56,522 bases of DNA from Chloroflexota bacterium (GTDB lineage Bacteria; Chloroflexota; Dehalococcoidia; Lucifugimonadales; UBA3495): NCBI GenBank assembly GCA_028875055.1, contig JAPPGG010000011.1:1-56522 (forward strand), in the 5' to 3' direction. Under the pieces are notes generated by a model. That model ran no database searches, was not told the origin of the DNA, and saw only the letters and a list, made by a program, of their open reading frames with translations. The position numbers were made by a program, and so were the translations under genes. Within the stretch, counting starts at the first letter, position 1; each line of letters starts with the position of its first letter. This document shows positions 8,201 to 16,172 of the stretch, piece after piece.

Positions 8201-8998
8201 ATGCAGGGGCTGACCTACACCCTGGTGGGCCACGTGGCTTCCGTCACGGAACGCTATACCCGGGAACAGAAGAAGTTCCTGGTAGTCAATTACGACCTGC
8301 TGGGTGGGCAGGTTGAGATCATCGTCTGGCCTGACGTGCTGGAGCGCACCGCCGAAATGTGGGCTGCCGGCCGGCTGCTCAAAACTACCGGAAAGCTGCG
8401 GCTGCGGGGCGACGGGTACTCCCTGGCGTGCGAGCAGGTCTCGGACTTTGTGCCCCAGGCGTCGTCTGCCGGTGAAGTGGCCGAGGCCACCGTCCAGGCG
8501 ATAAGGGAGACCTCGGCGCCGGCAAAACCGGGCAACGGGCAATCAGACAACGGCAACGGCTCGGCAGCAGGCACCCCGCGCAGGAACGGGGGAAATGGGT
8601 CCACCCGCCACCAGGCCAATGGCTCCTACCGGACGGGACCCAACGGCAATGGGAATGGTAACGGCAGGGGCGGCAGCAACTGGCCGGGAAGCGGCGCCGC
8701 CGCCACTGCCAGCATGACCAACGCCCGCACCGTATTTCTGGGCATTTCCGAATCCGACGACCCCATTGAAGACGCGCATCTTCTGCGAGAGGTTATCTCA
8801 ATGTTGCTGGAATACCCCGGCAAGGACCGCGTCAACCTGGAGATATACACCGAGGGGCGGCGGGTGGTGATGGACCTCCCCGTGGTCAGCACCGGTTACT
8901 GCGATGAGATGCGCCAGCGGCTGGAAAGCCTGCTGGGGGCCAACTCGGTACTGCTGCAAGGGTCGGACGGACCGGACGTGGACGACGTCCCCTTTTAG
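5276..8998 (+). CDS. dnaE: DNA polymerase III alpha subunit
   Basis: This is the replicative polymerase, 1240 residues from a TTG start at 5276. The start is chosen because GGAGG lies at 5261-5265 and the protein then begins FTHLHTHTEYSMLDG, where family members normally begin; ATG 5213 would add an odd extension. The PHP domain keeps the H-x-H pair (H6, H8), TDHGN, GCEVY and TNDAHYV, so it may be a metal-binding proofreading domain. The palm has PDIDMDF (D393, D395) and KMDFLGL (D550) as catalytic aspartates. HhH, OB-fold (VGHVASVTERYTREQKKF) and C-terminal domains follow. A Gly/Asn/Ser-rich linker at about residues 1078-1146 (repeated NG/GNG) separates the OB-fold from the last ~95 residues, which is unusual. 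Confidence 0.95.
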   Translation: MFTHLHTHTEYSMLDGISRIPDLVYQVRDMGMESLAITDHGNLYGVVDFYSECKEAGIKPIIGCEVYVAHRSRHDRNASERSPYHLVLLARDNVGYRNLMQLVTKAHLEGFHYRPRIDWELLEQYHQGLICLSGCASAEVPRLIGNGQPDEARSKILQCRELFGEGYFLELQRHEHVEQLPAINEALTRMGKELGIPMVVTNDAHYVRKHEAPYQDLYICIQTNTTVRDEKRLRMEDDSYYVKTPAEMQALFSDNPEALRNTQLIADMCHVELGFGQTHLPKYPTPNDMPADEYLAQLCWEGFRRRYPRPTPEAEERLKYELEVIRHTQFGNYFLVVWDICDFVHRNQIMFGVRGSAAASVALYCLGITDVDPLEYRLVFERFLNLERKEMPDIDMDFQDDRRDEVLHYVIDRYGSDRVAQIITFGTMGAKAALRDVGRSLGMSYGDVDRIARMVPFKSRTLEDALRVNPEFVNTYEADNAVHDLVDNAKGLEGIVHHVSTHAAGVLIADEPLTETVPLQRPTRGDENSPVLMTQYSMDPVAKLGLLKMDFLGLTNLTILDRATKLLDETQGIKIDLSRLALDDKETFDLLSSGKTTDLFQLESAGMQRYIKELKPSNLGDIAAMIALYRPGPMEHIDTFIDAKHGRTPITYPHPSLQELLDETYGVIVYQDQVLLILQRFAGYTLGEADTVRKAMGKKISSLMAEERDRFIDGALGKGFDRPLATQVFDLIEPFAGYAFNKAHSVSYALISYWTAYFKAHYPLEYMCSVLNSRLDNTDRIVSSINECSKLQIPVLLPDINRSGEFFTIDKESGAVPSLRFGLAAVKTVGEGAVRPLVAERQENGPFESIDDFCRRADMSGLNRRTLESLVRAGAFDTLGSRGAVASALDQIVATAQLETRTRNSGQTSLFGGMDQANAPQMTGISLNALDVSNEEKAAWEKELLGVSLSYNPLMALAGADVGEGINSIDQLDEDMQGLTYTLVGHVASVTERYTREQKKFLVVNYDLLGGQVEIIVWPDVLERTAEMWAAGRLLKTTGKLRLRGDGYSLACEQVSDFVPQASSAGEVAEATVQAIRETSAPAKPGNGQSDNGNGSAAGTPRRNGGNGSTRHQANGSYRTGPNGNGNGNGRGGSNWPGSGAAATASMTNARTVFLGISESDDPIEDAHLLREVISMLLEYPGKDRVNLEIYTEGRRVVMDLPVVSTGYCDEMRQRLESLLGANSVLLQGSDGPDVDDVPF

Positions 8999-9049
8999 TT
9001 CAAATCGCCAGCGGCGAACCGTAGTTTTACGATCTGGGTGATTTATAAA

Positions 9050-9130
9050 GGCAGGGCGGGCTTCAAACCCGCCCTGACTCCATTTCGACCGTCTTGTCTG
9101 TGCGATGCCACCTCAAATGAAACACTTCCA
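9050..9130 (+). repeat. Dispersed repeat family A, copy 1
   Basis: It starts with a hairpin (GGGCGGGCTTC.. / AAACCCGCCC) followed by CATTTCGACCG, TGTCTGTGC and ACTTCCA. The copy at 38722-38803 aligns to it over about 80 bases with the same order of blocks. Confidence 0.7.
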
Positions 9131-9157
9131 GGCCGGCCACCTCGGCCGGGCTGCCCT

Positions 9158-9215
9158 CCGGCACGTTTGGCCGGCACGTTTGGCCGGCAGGGTAGGGAGG
9201 CAGGGTAGGGAGGCA
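9158..9215 (+). repeat. Two consecutive 13-base tandem duplications
   Basis: CCGGCACGTTTGG occurs twice (9158-9170, 9171-9183). After a 6-base remnant CCGGCA, GGGTAGGGAGGCA occurs twice (9190-9202, 9203-9215). Both units are 13 bases with different sequences, as expected from replication slippage. Confidence 0.85.
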
Positions 9216-9354
9216 TGGTAAATCGGCGGGGCGGGCCGGCGCGCCAGGAAGTTGCCCGTTTCTCCTCCATAGCCTGCGGCGGCAGACTGGACTTCTCCCC
9301 ATTGGCAGATGGCTTTATGGGGATATGCCTTATATAAACATTCCATATAAATGC

Positions 9355-9383
9355 TTGAAATTTTATATGGGGTGTGGTAAAAT
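9355..9383 (+). promoter_or_regulatory. Sigma-70 promoter for dnaG-rpoD
   Basis: TTGAAA at 9355-9360, a 17-base spacer and TAAAAT at 9378-9383 lie in an AT-rich pocket. ATG 9535 of dnaG is about 145 bases after the predicted start of transcription, leaving a long leader. Confidence 0.65.
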
Positions 9384-9534
9384 CCTAACATAGCCCTCTT
9401 GCGCCCTTTTTTGGGTATATATTTCGGTAACCGAGGCATTGTTTCCGGGTACCTGGCCCGGCGCGGAGGGCGGATTTCTGCCCTCAGTGTACTGTGTCAA
9501 TAAGTGAAGGGGAAGCGGCGGCAGTTTCGAGCAT

Positions 9535-11442
9535 ATGGCAGTTATTGACGACATCAAAGCCCGGCTGGACATACTGGATGTGGTGTCCGGTTACGTAGCG
9601 CTCCAGCACTCGGGCAGGGCGTTCAAGGCCTGCTGTCCCTTCCACCAGGAACGGACGCCCTCCTTCTACGTGAACCAGGAGCGGCAGTCGTGGCACTGTT
9701 TCGGCGCCTGCGCCACCGGCGGCGATATTTTCGGCTTCATTATGAAGGCTGAAAACCTGGAGTTTCGGGAGGCGCTGCAGCGGCTGGCCCAGCAGGCCGG
9801 AGTTGCCCTGCCCACCCGGGAACGCCAGTCGGAGCAGGAGGACCTGTTTCGCCTCAACGAGGCGGCTCGGGAGTTTTTCCAGCAGTACCTTGCCTCTTCC
9901 ATGGGCGTTGACGCCCGTTCCTACGTGGCTGGACGGGGCATAAACCAGGAAACCGTAAGCAAGTTTGAACTGGGCCTCAGTCCCAGGGACGGTCAGGGCC
10001 TGTTCAACCATCTCCGGAAGTCCGGGTTCTCCCCGGAAATGATGGTACGGGCCGGGGCAGCCTACCAGCGCCAGGACGGGGGCCACGTGGACGCGTTCCG
10101 GGGCAGGCTGATAATCCCCATTCGCAACGGCCAGGGTGAGCTGGCCGGCTTTGGCAGCCGGGCGCTGGACGACTCCATGCCCAAGTACCTGAACACCGGG
10201 CGCACCCCGATATTCGACAAGGGGCGCACCCTTTACGGCATGTACCTGGCCCGGGAATCTGCCCGTCAGCAGGGTATCGTAATTGTTGAAGGATACATGG
10301 ATGCCATTTCGGCCCACCAGCACGGTTACGACAACGTGGTGGCTTCCATGGGGACCGCCCTGACGGAGCACCAGGTGGCTGAAGTTCTGCGGACTACCCG
10401 GCAGGTGACCATGGCGCTGGACGCCGACGCAGCCGGCCAGCAGGCCACGCTGCGAAGCCTGGAATCATCCTGGCAGGTGTTCCAGAACCGCCGGGTCTGG
10501 CAATCGGGTAGCTCGTCATCGCCCCAGAGACAGGAGGACCTCAATCTCCGGGTGGCGATACTTACCGACGGAAAGGATCCGGACGAGGTGATTCGGCAGT
10601 CGCCGGAAAAGTGGGAGGAACTGGTCCGGAACGGAGCGCCGCTTTTCGATTACCTGCTGCCGGCCCTTTCGGCCCAGGTGGATACTTCAACACCGGAAGG
10701 AAAGGTGCGCATGGTGGAGCGGGTCAGCCCCTTCATCTATGCGGTCCATGAACCTATCCTCCAGGACAGCTATCTGAGGAAACTGGCCGACTTCCTGGCG
10801 GTGCGGGAAGAGACTTTGCGGGCCACCCTGAACCGGCCCAATATGCGGCAGGGAGACTCCCGAGCCGCCAACGGGAGCAGGAATAATGGAAGGGGCCCGG
10901 AGGAACGGCTCCCCAGCCGCAACGGCGTTGACCGTTCGGCGCTGCTGGCCGAGGAGCGTGACTCCCTGGACGAGCATTGCCTGGCCCTGTTGCTGCAGTT
11001 CCCTGACCTGGCCGACGACCTGCCTGGACTGGGCGGGTTGCCGCCTGAGTACTTCCGGCGGCCGGAGAACCGGGAGATATACCTGCAGCTGACCCGGGCC
11101 TGGACGGAGGTCCCTGGGATGCTCTTGCCGGACGACAGCCTGGCCGAACAGGCCAAGCGGTATCTGTTGCCCGAACTGGGCGAGCATGTGGAACGGCTGG
11201 CCACCAGGAAACTGCCGCCCATGGAACCATGGGTCAGGAAGGACGAACTTCGCAAGGTGCTGGCCCGCCTGGAGGAGCGCCAGCTGAAAGAACTGAAAGC
11301 AGCCGAACAGATTCGCTTCTCCGAAGGTCTCGCTGAAATCTCGGAAGAAGCGTCTGAAGAAACCCTGGTCCTCAACAGGAGGATCAAGGAAAATCAGGAT
11401 TCCAGGAAACAATACTCACAGAAAGTATTGCGGGGAAGGTGA
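9535..11442 (+). CDS. dnaG: DNA primase
   Basis: This 635-residue primase makes RNA primers at the replication fork. The N-terminal CHC2 zinc finger uses C34, H37, C55 and C59 (ACCPFH ... WHCFGACATGGD); the last pair is C-x3-C instead of the C-x2-C of E. coli, a variant I have seen in Chloroflexi. The Toprim core has VEGYMD with E252 and the D-x-D pair D296/D298 (ALDADAAGQ). The C-terminal ~200 residues (from about 440) form the helicase-binding type domain, after an Asn/Gly/Arg-rich linker near 430-460. ATG 9535 gives MAVIDDIKARLDI, the usual start. The stop is 6 bases before rpoD, forming the classic macromolecular-synthesis operon. Confidence 0.95.
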   Translation: MAVIDDIKARLDILDVVSGYVALQHSGRAFKACCPFHQERTPSFYVNQERQSWHCFGACATGGDIFGFIMKAENLEFREALQRLAQQAGVALPTRERQSEQEDLFRLNEAAREFFQQYLASSMGVDARSYVAGRGINQETVSKFELGLSPRDGQGLFNHLRKSGFSPEMMVRAGAAYQRQDGGHVDAFRGRLIIPIRNGQGELAGFGSRALDDSMPKYLNTGRTPIFDKGRTLYGMYLARESARQQGIVIVEGYMDAISAHQHGYDNVVASMGTALTEHQVAEVLRTTRQVTMALDADAAGQQATLRSLESSWQVFQNRRVWQSGSSSSPQRQEDLNLRVAILTDGKDPDEVIRQSPEKWEELVRNGAPLFDYLLPALSAQVDTSTPEGKVRMVERVSPFIYAVHEPILQDSYLRKLADFLAVREETLRATLNRPNMRQGDSRAANGSRNNGRGPEERLPSRNGVDRSALLAEERDSLDEHCLALLLQFPDLADDLPGLGGLPPEYFRRPENREIYLQLTRAWTEVPGMLLPDDSLAEQAKRYLLPELGEHVERLATRKLPPMEPWVRKDELRKVLARLEERQLKELKAAEQIRFSEGLAEISEEASEETLVLNRRIKENQDSRKQYSQKVLRGR

Positions 11443-11448
11443 AAATAT

Positions 11449-13194
11449 ATGGTAAGGCGAAACAAGGCTACCCAGGACATCAGTTCCGAGGATGACCTGT
11501 ACGACATCAGTGAAGAACGGTCGGACAGCGACAAGTTCCTCGGCATTCTTGGCACTGTGGTCAAGGATGAGGATGACCTGGTTGAGGGGTCGGGGGTGGC
11601 GGTAACCACCATCCCGCTGGTTGTGGAGTCGCCTGACGATCAGGACGACCAGGACGACCAGTGGCCCAACGGCCGGCCCGACGCCCTGAAGTCGGCCGGA
11701 CCGGATGAGGGGCCCAACGACGCCGAAATCGAGGAAGAGGAAGAAAACGAGGAGCCCGACTGGGAAGCCGAGGCTGAGAGCCTGCAGGTGCTGGATGACC
11801 CGGTGCGGATGTACCTGCGGGAGATCGGTCGGGTTGGGTTGCTGGCCGCCAAGGATGAGCGGGAATTGGCCCGTAAACTGGAGGGCGAAAAGCACCTGCT
11901 GGCCCTGGGCAAGGAGGTGCTGGGCGAAGAGTACACCCAGACCCTGGAGCGGGAGGTGCTGGAAGAGCGGCGCGGTCCCGACTTTGGCATCAAGGGTGAG
12001 AAGGTGGACCTGGGCCCGCTGCGGAGCCCCGACCTGCTCAGCAAGAAAATTCGGAAGGAGTTCAACGACACAGGCCGTAACTGGGAACTGTCCGAGGCCT
12101 TGCTGCGCCGCCTGGTCAGCGCCACTTCGCTGGTAGATGCCTTGAGCGACTACCTGGAACTGCCGCGTAACCCTTCCCTCTCGCAGTTGATCCACGAACC
12201 GGTCCTGGCGGATGCCATAGATGCCCAGGTGTCGGAGGACATGCTGGTCAGCCTGGCGGAGGACCTGGACCTGGAGCGGGACGAGGTCTATCGACAGGTG
12301 GTGAACCTGTCCCTGGACCGCTGGATTCTCGCTCCGGAAACGGCGAACGTGCTCGGTGACTGCACGCTGCTGCAGCTGGACGCCACCTTCAGCGAGGTCG
12401 GGTCGATGCCCGAACTGGCCAAGTACGAACCGCTGTTCCGCAGCCGGTTCAACCACATCAAGGCCGACGGCGACCGGGCCCAGGCCCACCTGACGGAGGC
12501 CAATCTCCGGCTGGTGGTCAGCGTGGCCAAGAAGTATATCGGTCGCGGGATGGCCCTGCTGGATATGATCCAGGAGGGCAACATCGGCCTGATCCGGGCG
12601 GTGGAAAAGTTTGACTACCGCAAGGGTTACAAGTTCAGCACCTACGCCACGTGGTGGATCCGGCAGGCCATTACCCGCGCCATCGCGGACCAGGCCCGGA
12701 CCATTCGCATACCGGTCCACATGGTGGAGACAATCAACAAGCTGATGCGGCAGCACCGCCGCCTGCTCCAGGAGTACGGGCGGGAGCCCACCCCTGAAGA
12801 GATCGGCGCCGCCATGGAAATCGGCCCGGAAAAGGTCGAGGAAATCATGAAGATTTCCCAGGAGCCGGTCTCCCTGGAAACTCCCATCGGGGAGGAGGAA
12901 GATTCCCACCTGGGCGACTTCATCGAGGACCGCACGGCCCCCGCTCCGGCCGACGCCGCCTCCTTCCAGTTGCTCAAGGAGCAGGTCTCCGAGGTGCTGG
13001 GAACCCTGACCGACCGGGAAAGCCGGGTTTTGCAGCTGCGGTTCGGCCTGGAGGACGGGCGCAGCCGCACCCTGGAGGAGGTCGGACGGGAGTTTGGAGT
13101 AACCAGGGAGCGAATCCGGCAGATTGAGGCCAAGGCGCTTCGCAAGTTGCGCCACCCGTCCCGTTCCCGCAAGCTCAAGGACTTCCTCGAGTAA
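11449..13194 (+). CDS. rpoD: RNA polymerase primary sigma factor
   Basis: This 581-residue group 1 sigma-70 factor has an acidic N-terminal stretch (about residues 1-110, many D/E), then region 1.2 ([12 protein letters not shown] from about residue 115), a long non-conserved region (about 150-320), region 2 (from about 324, [17 protein letters not shown], then [14 protein letters not shown] and [14 protein letters not shown]), region 3, and region 4 with the helix-turn-helix ([27 protein letters not shown]) split here as [14 protein letters not shown] and [13 protein letters not shown]. It is 6 bases after dnaG. A GGGGAAGG Shine-Dalgarno precedes ATG 11449, and an intrinsic terminator follows at 13220. 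Confidence 0.96.
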   Translation: MVRRNKATQDISSEDDLYDISEERSDSDKFLGILGTVVKDEDDLVEGSGVAVTTIPLVVESPDDQDDQDDQWPNGRPDALKSAGPDEGPNDAEIEEEEENEEPDWEAEAESLQVLDDPVRMYLREIGRVGLLAAKDERELARKLEGEKHLLALGKEVLGEEYTQTLEREVLEERRGPDFGIKGEKVDLGPLRSPDLLSKKIRKEFNDTGRNWELSEALLRRLVSATSLVDALSDYLELPRNPSLSQLIHEPVLADAIDAQVSEDMLVSLAEDLDLERDEVYRQVVNLSLDRWILAPETANVLGDCTLLQLDATFSEVGSMPELAKYEPLFRSRFNHIKADGDRAQAHLTEANLRLVVSVAKKYIGRGMALLDMIQEGNIGLIRAVEKFDYRKGYKFSTYATWWIRQAITRAIADQARTIRIPVHMVETINKLMRQHRRLLQEYGREPTPEEIGAAMEIGPEKVEEIMKISQEPVSLETPIGEEEDSHLGDFIEDRTAPAPADAASFQLLKEQVSEVLGTLTDRESRVLQLRFGLEDGRSRTLEEVGREFGVTRERIRQIEAKALRKLRHPSRSRKLKDFLE

Positions 13195-13219
13195 TCCGAA
13201 ACATGGCTGGTGTGAACGC

Positions 13220-13255
13220 AAACGAGGAAGGGGCGATTGCTTCTTCCTCGTTTTT
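13220..13255 (+). terminator. Intrinsic terminator of dnaG-rpoD
   Basis: AAACGAGGAAG (13220-13230) pairs with CTTCCTCGTTT (13243-13253) around a 12-base loop and runs into a T-tract. It lies 25 bases after the rpoD stop. Confidence 0.85.
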
Positions 13256-13542
13256 GCATTCCATTGGAACCGGTCACTCGGGCGGCTACGTATCTATAAG
13301 GAGAGGGACCGTTTCCAGGAAGCTACCCGACGGAGCGGTTAGGGATCGGGCAATCCGGTGGCTGTCGGCGACCAGTTTGGCGGCCCAGGGCAATCGGGTG
13401 ATAGGTTGAAGCTACAGGCGGCACAAATTCGGCAGGCAGGAGTCATGCCGCCCTGGGCCTGCCGACGGAACTGAAGCTCTTATCCCTAGCCCAGTTGCGG
13501 GTAAGGAAGTTGGTTCCAGGTATAGAATCTGGATGCTTCGGC

Positions 13543-13615
13543 GCAGTTTATTCCGAGCCTGCCTAAGGGCTCACGATGACATACAACCAAAAGGCGACTG
13601 CCCTGTTTCGTGGCC
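13543..13615 (+). repeat. Dispersed repeat family C, decayed copy
   Basis: GAGCCTGCCTAAGGGCTC, GATGACAT and AAGGCGACTGCCCTG follow the block order seen at 40083-40252, 49765-49885 and 54897-55010. The left terminal repeat is not recognisable. Confidence 0.5.
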
Positions 13616-13691
13616 GGTTAATGGCGTGGGCCAGACGGTTTGCGGCTATAATGTCAGAGCCAAACTCATGAATTGTTGTGTAGATATACCC

Positions 13692-13721
13692 TTGAGGGCC
13701 AGAAAATCCCAGTGCTATACT
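13692..13721 (+). promoter_or_regulatory. Promoter with extended -10 for the small zinc-ribbon gene
   Basis: TTGAGG at 13692-13697, an 18-base spacer and TATACT at 13716-13721 preceded by TGC (extended -10). GTG 13753 follows about 25 bases after the predicted transcription start. Confidence 0.55.
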
Positions 13722-13752
13722 CGGCCTAATAGTTAGGCTGGGGGGTGACGAA

Positions 13753-13965
13753 GTGGAAGAATATACTCTGCCCAAGTGCATGAAATGCCAACAGGGTCAA
13801 CTGGTACCCCTTTCCGATTACGGCGGACAGGGGGCTGCGGTACATTACAAAGCGTGGGTCTGCATCAATCCAGATTGCGGATTCAACATAAAGATTAGAA
13901 ACGGCGACATTTACCTTAATGAGCCGATAACGCCTGGCGGAATGAACGCTGCCAGGGCCCGCTGA
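13753..13965 (+). CDS. Small four-cysteine zinc-ribbon protein
   Basis: This 70-residue protein starts at GTG 13753, about 7 bases after a G-run Shine-Dalgarno. It has a C-x2-C pair (KCMKCQQG) and a second pair (WVCINPDCGF, C-x4-C), a plausible single zinc ribbon. The rest is short and polar, with no signal peptide or membrane segment. I do not recognise a named family, and DNA- or RNA-associated function is only a guess from the fold type. It is monocistronic behind its own promoter. Confidence 0.65.
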   Translation: MEEYTLPKCMKCQQGQLVPLSDYGGQGAAVHYKAWVCINPDCGFNIKIRNGDIYLNEPITPGGMNAARAR

Positions 13966-14125
13966 TCAAGCCTCCAGCATCATCTTCCCTGTCGGGTGCC
14001 GTCTGGCTCTGTGAGTGGAAGGGTGGTTCAAGGTGGGAAAAAAGAGGGCGTCAGGCAGTACCCATTGGTGACAGTGTTTTAATCTCAGCTCTTTTCATTC
14101 TATCTTTTCCCTTTTTGGAGGTTAT

Positions 14126-14470
14126 ATGGAAGCTGGTTATGACTACACCCTGGTAGGCAGAAGACCCCAGGGGAATGGCAGGTACATGCCCGCCCTGATG
14201 GTGGCGGCGCTGGCAGGCGTCCTGCTGCTTACGGGCCTCGCCTATTACGGCCTGGCATCGGATGCGGAAGCCGATCAGGCGGCCGTGGCGACCATAGGCG
14301 CCGGCGTGGACGCCGGGGAGACCGCGAATTCGGGGGGCGCCGGTAACGCCGTAAAGTACACCCAGGTCGTGGCCCGACCGTCCATTGACGAGATCGGCGC
14401 GCAGGAACTGTACCCCGCAGGGTTTTCCGACCCGGAGCACTGGGTCAATCCCCTCGGCTTTGAGGAGTGA
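14126..14470 (+). CDS. Unknown single-pass membrane protein
   Basis: The protein has 114 residues, with GGAGG just upstream of ATG 14126. A polar N-terminus of about 24 residues (GYDYTLVGRRPQGNGR) is followed by one hydrophobic helix (MPALMVAALAGVLLLTGLAYY, about residues 25-45, given here in parts: MPALMVAALAGVLL and LTGLAYYGLA). The tail of about 65 residues is acidic and rich in Ala/Gly and ends in DPEHWVNPLGFEE. The positive charges before the helix suggest N-in, C-out. No family recognised. It has its own terminator at 14531. Confidence 0.6.
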   Translation: MEAGYDYTLVGRRPQGNGRYMPALMVAALAGVLLLTGLAYYGLASDAEADQAAVATIGAGVDAGETANSGGAGNAVKYTQVVARPSIDEIGAQELYPAGFSDPEHWVNPLGFEE

Positions 14471-14959
14471 CCTGTAGCTTCAGTCGCTGCGGGCCCCGAA
14501 ACGGGGACCCAGCCAATGCGGTTAATGAGAAAGGGCGGGAGACTTAGGTCCCGCCCTTTTCCTGTTTGGCATCAATGCTTCGAAATTATGCCGGTCAAGC
14601 TCGGCACAAGTACCCCTTCATCGTTGGCATCCTTGAGCCGTGCCATGCCAGTAACCGTTCTGAGCTGATGTGTCATGGTGGCCTGGCCGGAACAGTCCCG
14701 CATCCGGCAGGGCTCACACCGGGAACCGGTCAAGGGTAGCCAGTTTCCTGGAAACTGGCCTCTCCGGTATAACGGGGCAGGCCGGCGCCGGAACCTCGCC
14801 AGCCCTGAACTCCTGCCAGCGCAATGCCGGAGCTGCCGGTCGTTCGCAAATGGGTATGGAGGCAGCCCTTTCGGATACAGCGCCCGGAAACCATGGATGG
14901 AAAACGGCTTGGAAGTTCGAAGCAGGTTCGGACTGGGGAGAGACCACCAGGATGGAGGG
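14471..14959. other. Convergent intergenic region
   Basis: The terminator at 14531-14560 is the only clear element. The rest (to the end of the CorC-like gene) has overlapping short frames in two plus-strand phases with no recognisable homology, and I see no RNA gene. Confidence 0.45.
14531..14560 (+). terminator. Intrinsic terminator
   Basis: AAGGGCGGGA (14531-14540) pairs with TCCCGCCCTT (14549-14558) around 8 bases and is followed by TT. It lies 60 bases after the membrane-protein gene. Confidence 0.75.
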
Positions 14960-16165
14960 CTACTGCAGGGGAGCGCCCTCTTTTCGCTGGATGCGGACTT
15001 TCTGGATGCGGCGTCCCAGGATGGACGTGATTTCGATAACCAGGACGTCGGTCTCCACTAAGTCGCCCACGTGGGGCATGCGGCCCAGGGTCATGTAAAC
15101 GTAACCGCCGATAGTGTCCACGTCGGGATTGTCCAGCTTGACCCCAAACATTTCCTCGATGACGTCGTTGGTAACGCTGGCATTAACGATGGCGACGCCG
15201 GTCTCTTCCAGCACTACTTCTTCTTCCTGGGACCAGGAAAACTCATCCTCGATTTCCCCGACGATCTCTTCCAGCAAGTCCTCAAGGGTTATGATGCCTT
15301 CCGTGCCGCCGTATTCATCCACCACTATTGCCATCTGGACGGCCTTCTGCTGGAACTCCTCCAGCAGCACGTCCAGGCGCTTGGTTTCGGGAATGAAGTA
15401 GGCCTGGCGGACCAGGTCCTTGAGCGAAGCCTGGGACCAGTCGTCCCTCGATAACAACTGCAGCAGGTCCAGTGAATGGATAATGCCGACGATGTGATCG
15501 ATGTTTTCTTCGAAAACGGGGATGCGGGTGTGGCCGCTCCGGATGATGGGTTCAATTGCCTGGGGAATCGGTGTATTGATCTCCAGCGCGATCACGTCCA
15601 GGCGGGGCACCATTACTTCGTGGGCAGTGGAGTTGTCCAACTGAATTATGGACCGGAGCATCTCCCGGTCGTGCTGGTCCATTCCGACCAGTTCTTCCTC
15701 GGTGATGTTCAGTGTTTCCGAGTCGGTGGTCCCATCCGAATCGGCCCTCGGGTTGCCATTTCCGGACGCGGATGAACCGGCGCTCATGCGATTCTCGCTC
15801 CGCCGCAGCGCGGACAGCAACGGACTGGACAGGCGCGCTACCGCGCCCTGGTGCCGGGTCGCAAATGCGGAAGCCATCCGGTGAATCAGGGTCAGGACAA
15901 CCAGCGAGGCCACGAACAGGATGAGTCCGTCCAGCCAAACCTGGGTGAAATAGAGGCGCAGCAGGAAGAATCCGGAAAGGACTGTAGCGACAATACAGGC
16001 ATACTTGAAGGGGGATATCAGGAACCAGGCACGCTGGTTGGCCGAATTGTCCCGAAGAATGCCGCCACTATTGCTTCCCGCGTGCTCGGCGACACTCAGG
16101 AAGGTGAAGAGGATGAGGGAACCTGCCAGTATTAGTAATAATGGAGGTAAACTATCAGTATCCAA
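14960..16165 (-). CDS. HlyC/CorC-family CBS-domain membrane protein
   Basis: This 401-residue protein has about three hydrophobic segments in the first ~95 residues, a Ser/Gly/Asn-rich linker (about 125-150), a pair of CBS domains (about 190-310; MVPRLDVIALE, TRIPVFEENIDHIVGI, VDEYGGTEGIITLEDLLEEI split as VDEYGGTEGII and TLEDLLEEIVG) and a C-terminal transporter-associated domain (TIGGYVYMTLGRMPHVGD). Family members are linked to magnesium or cobalt efflux or to membrane maintenance. The start is uncertain: the first codon of the frame is TTG with no clear Shine-Dalgarno, only 7 bases after the glmU stop, so translational coupling is likely. The N-terminal DUF21 part is shorter and more divergent than usual. 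Confidence 0.85.
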   Translation of the reverse strand: MDTDSLPPLLLILAGSLILFTFLSVAEHAGSNSGGILRDNSANQRAWFLISPFKYACIVATVLSGFFLLRLYFTQVWLDGLILFVASLVVLTLIHRMASAFATRHQGAVARLSSPLLSALRRSENRMSAGSSASGNGNPRADSDGTTDSETLNITEEELVGMDQHDREMLRSIIQLDNSTAHEVMVPRLDVIALEINTPIPQAIEPIIRSGHTRIPVFEENIDHIVGIIHSLDLLQLLSRDDWSQASLKDLVRQAYFIPETKRLDVLLEEFQQKAVQMAIVVDEYGGTEGIITLEDLLEEIVGEIEDEFSWSQEEEVVLEETGVAIVNASVTNDVIEEMFGVKLDNPDVDTIGGYVYMTLGRMPHVGDLVETDVLVIEITSILGRRIQKVRIQRKEGAPLQ

Positions 16166-16172
16166 TGTTTTT

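Larger units (their letters stand above)
8999..9534. other. Intergenic region between dnaE and dnaG
   Basis: It contains a copy of repeat family A (9050-9130), two adjacent 13-base tandem duplications (9158-9215), an AT-rich stretch and the dnaG promoter (9355-9383). No RNA gene was recognised. Frames on the minus strand here are GC-rich shadows of the repeats. Confidence 0.5.
13195..13691. other. Intergenic region after rpoD
   Basis: It begins with the rpoD terminator (13220-13255). It then holds GC-rich sequence with several CAGGGCAATC-like words (near 13349 and 13387) and a decayed family C repeat (13543-13615). No RNA gene was recognised. The short plus-strand frames lack homology. Confidence 0.45.

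Noticed and set aside
9158-9215. Possible CRISPR or satellite array
   Set aside because: Only two pairs of 13-base duplicates with no regular spacers or cas genes.
11416-13221. 601-codon minus-strand frame opposite rpoD
   Set aside because: It is the antisense shadow of a well-supported sigma factor gene; its composition is atypical of proteins.
13203-13409. Small 68-codon frame after rpoD
   Set aside because: It starts in the rpoD terminator region, has no Shine-Dalgarno or homology, and overlaps CAGGGCAATC-like repeat words.
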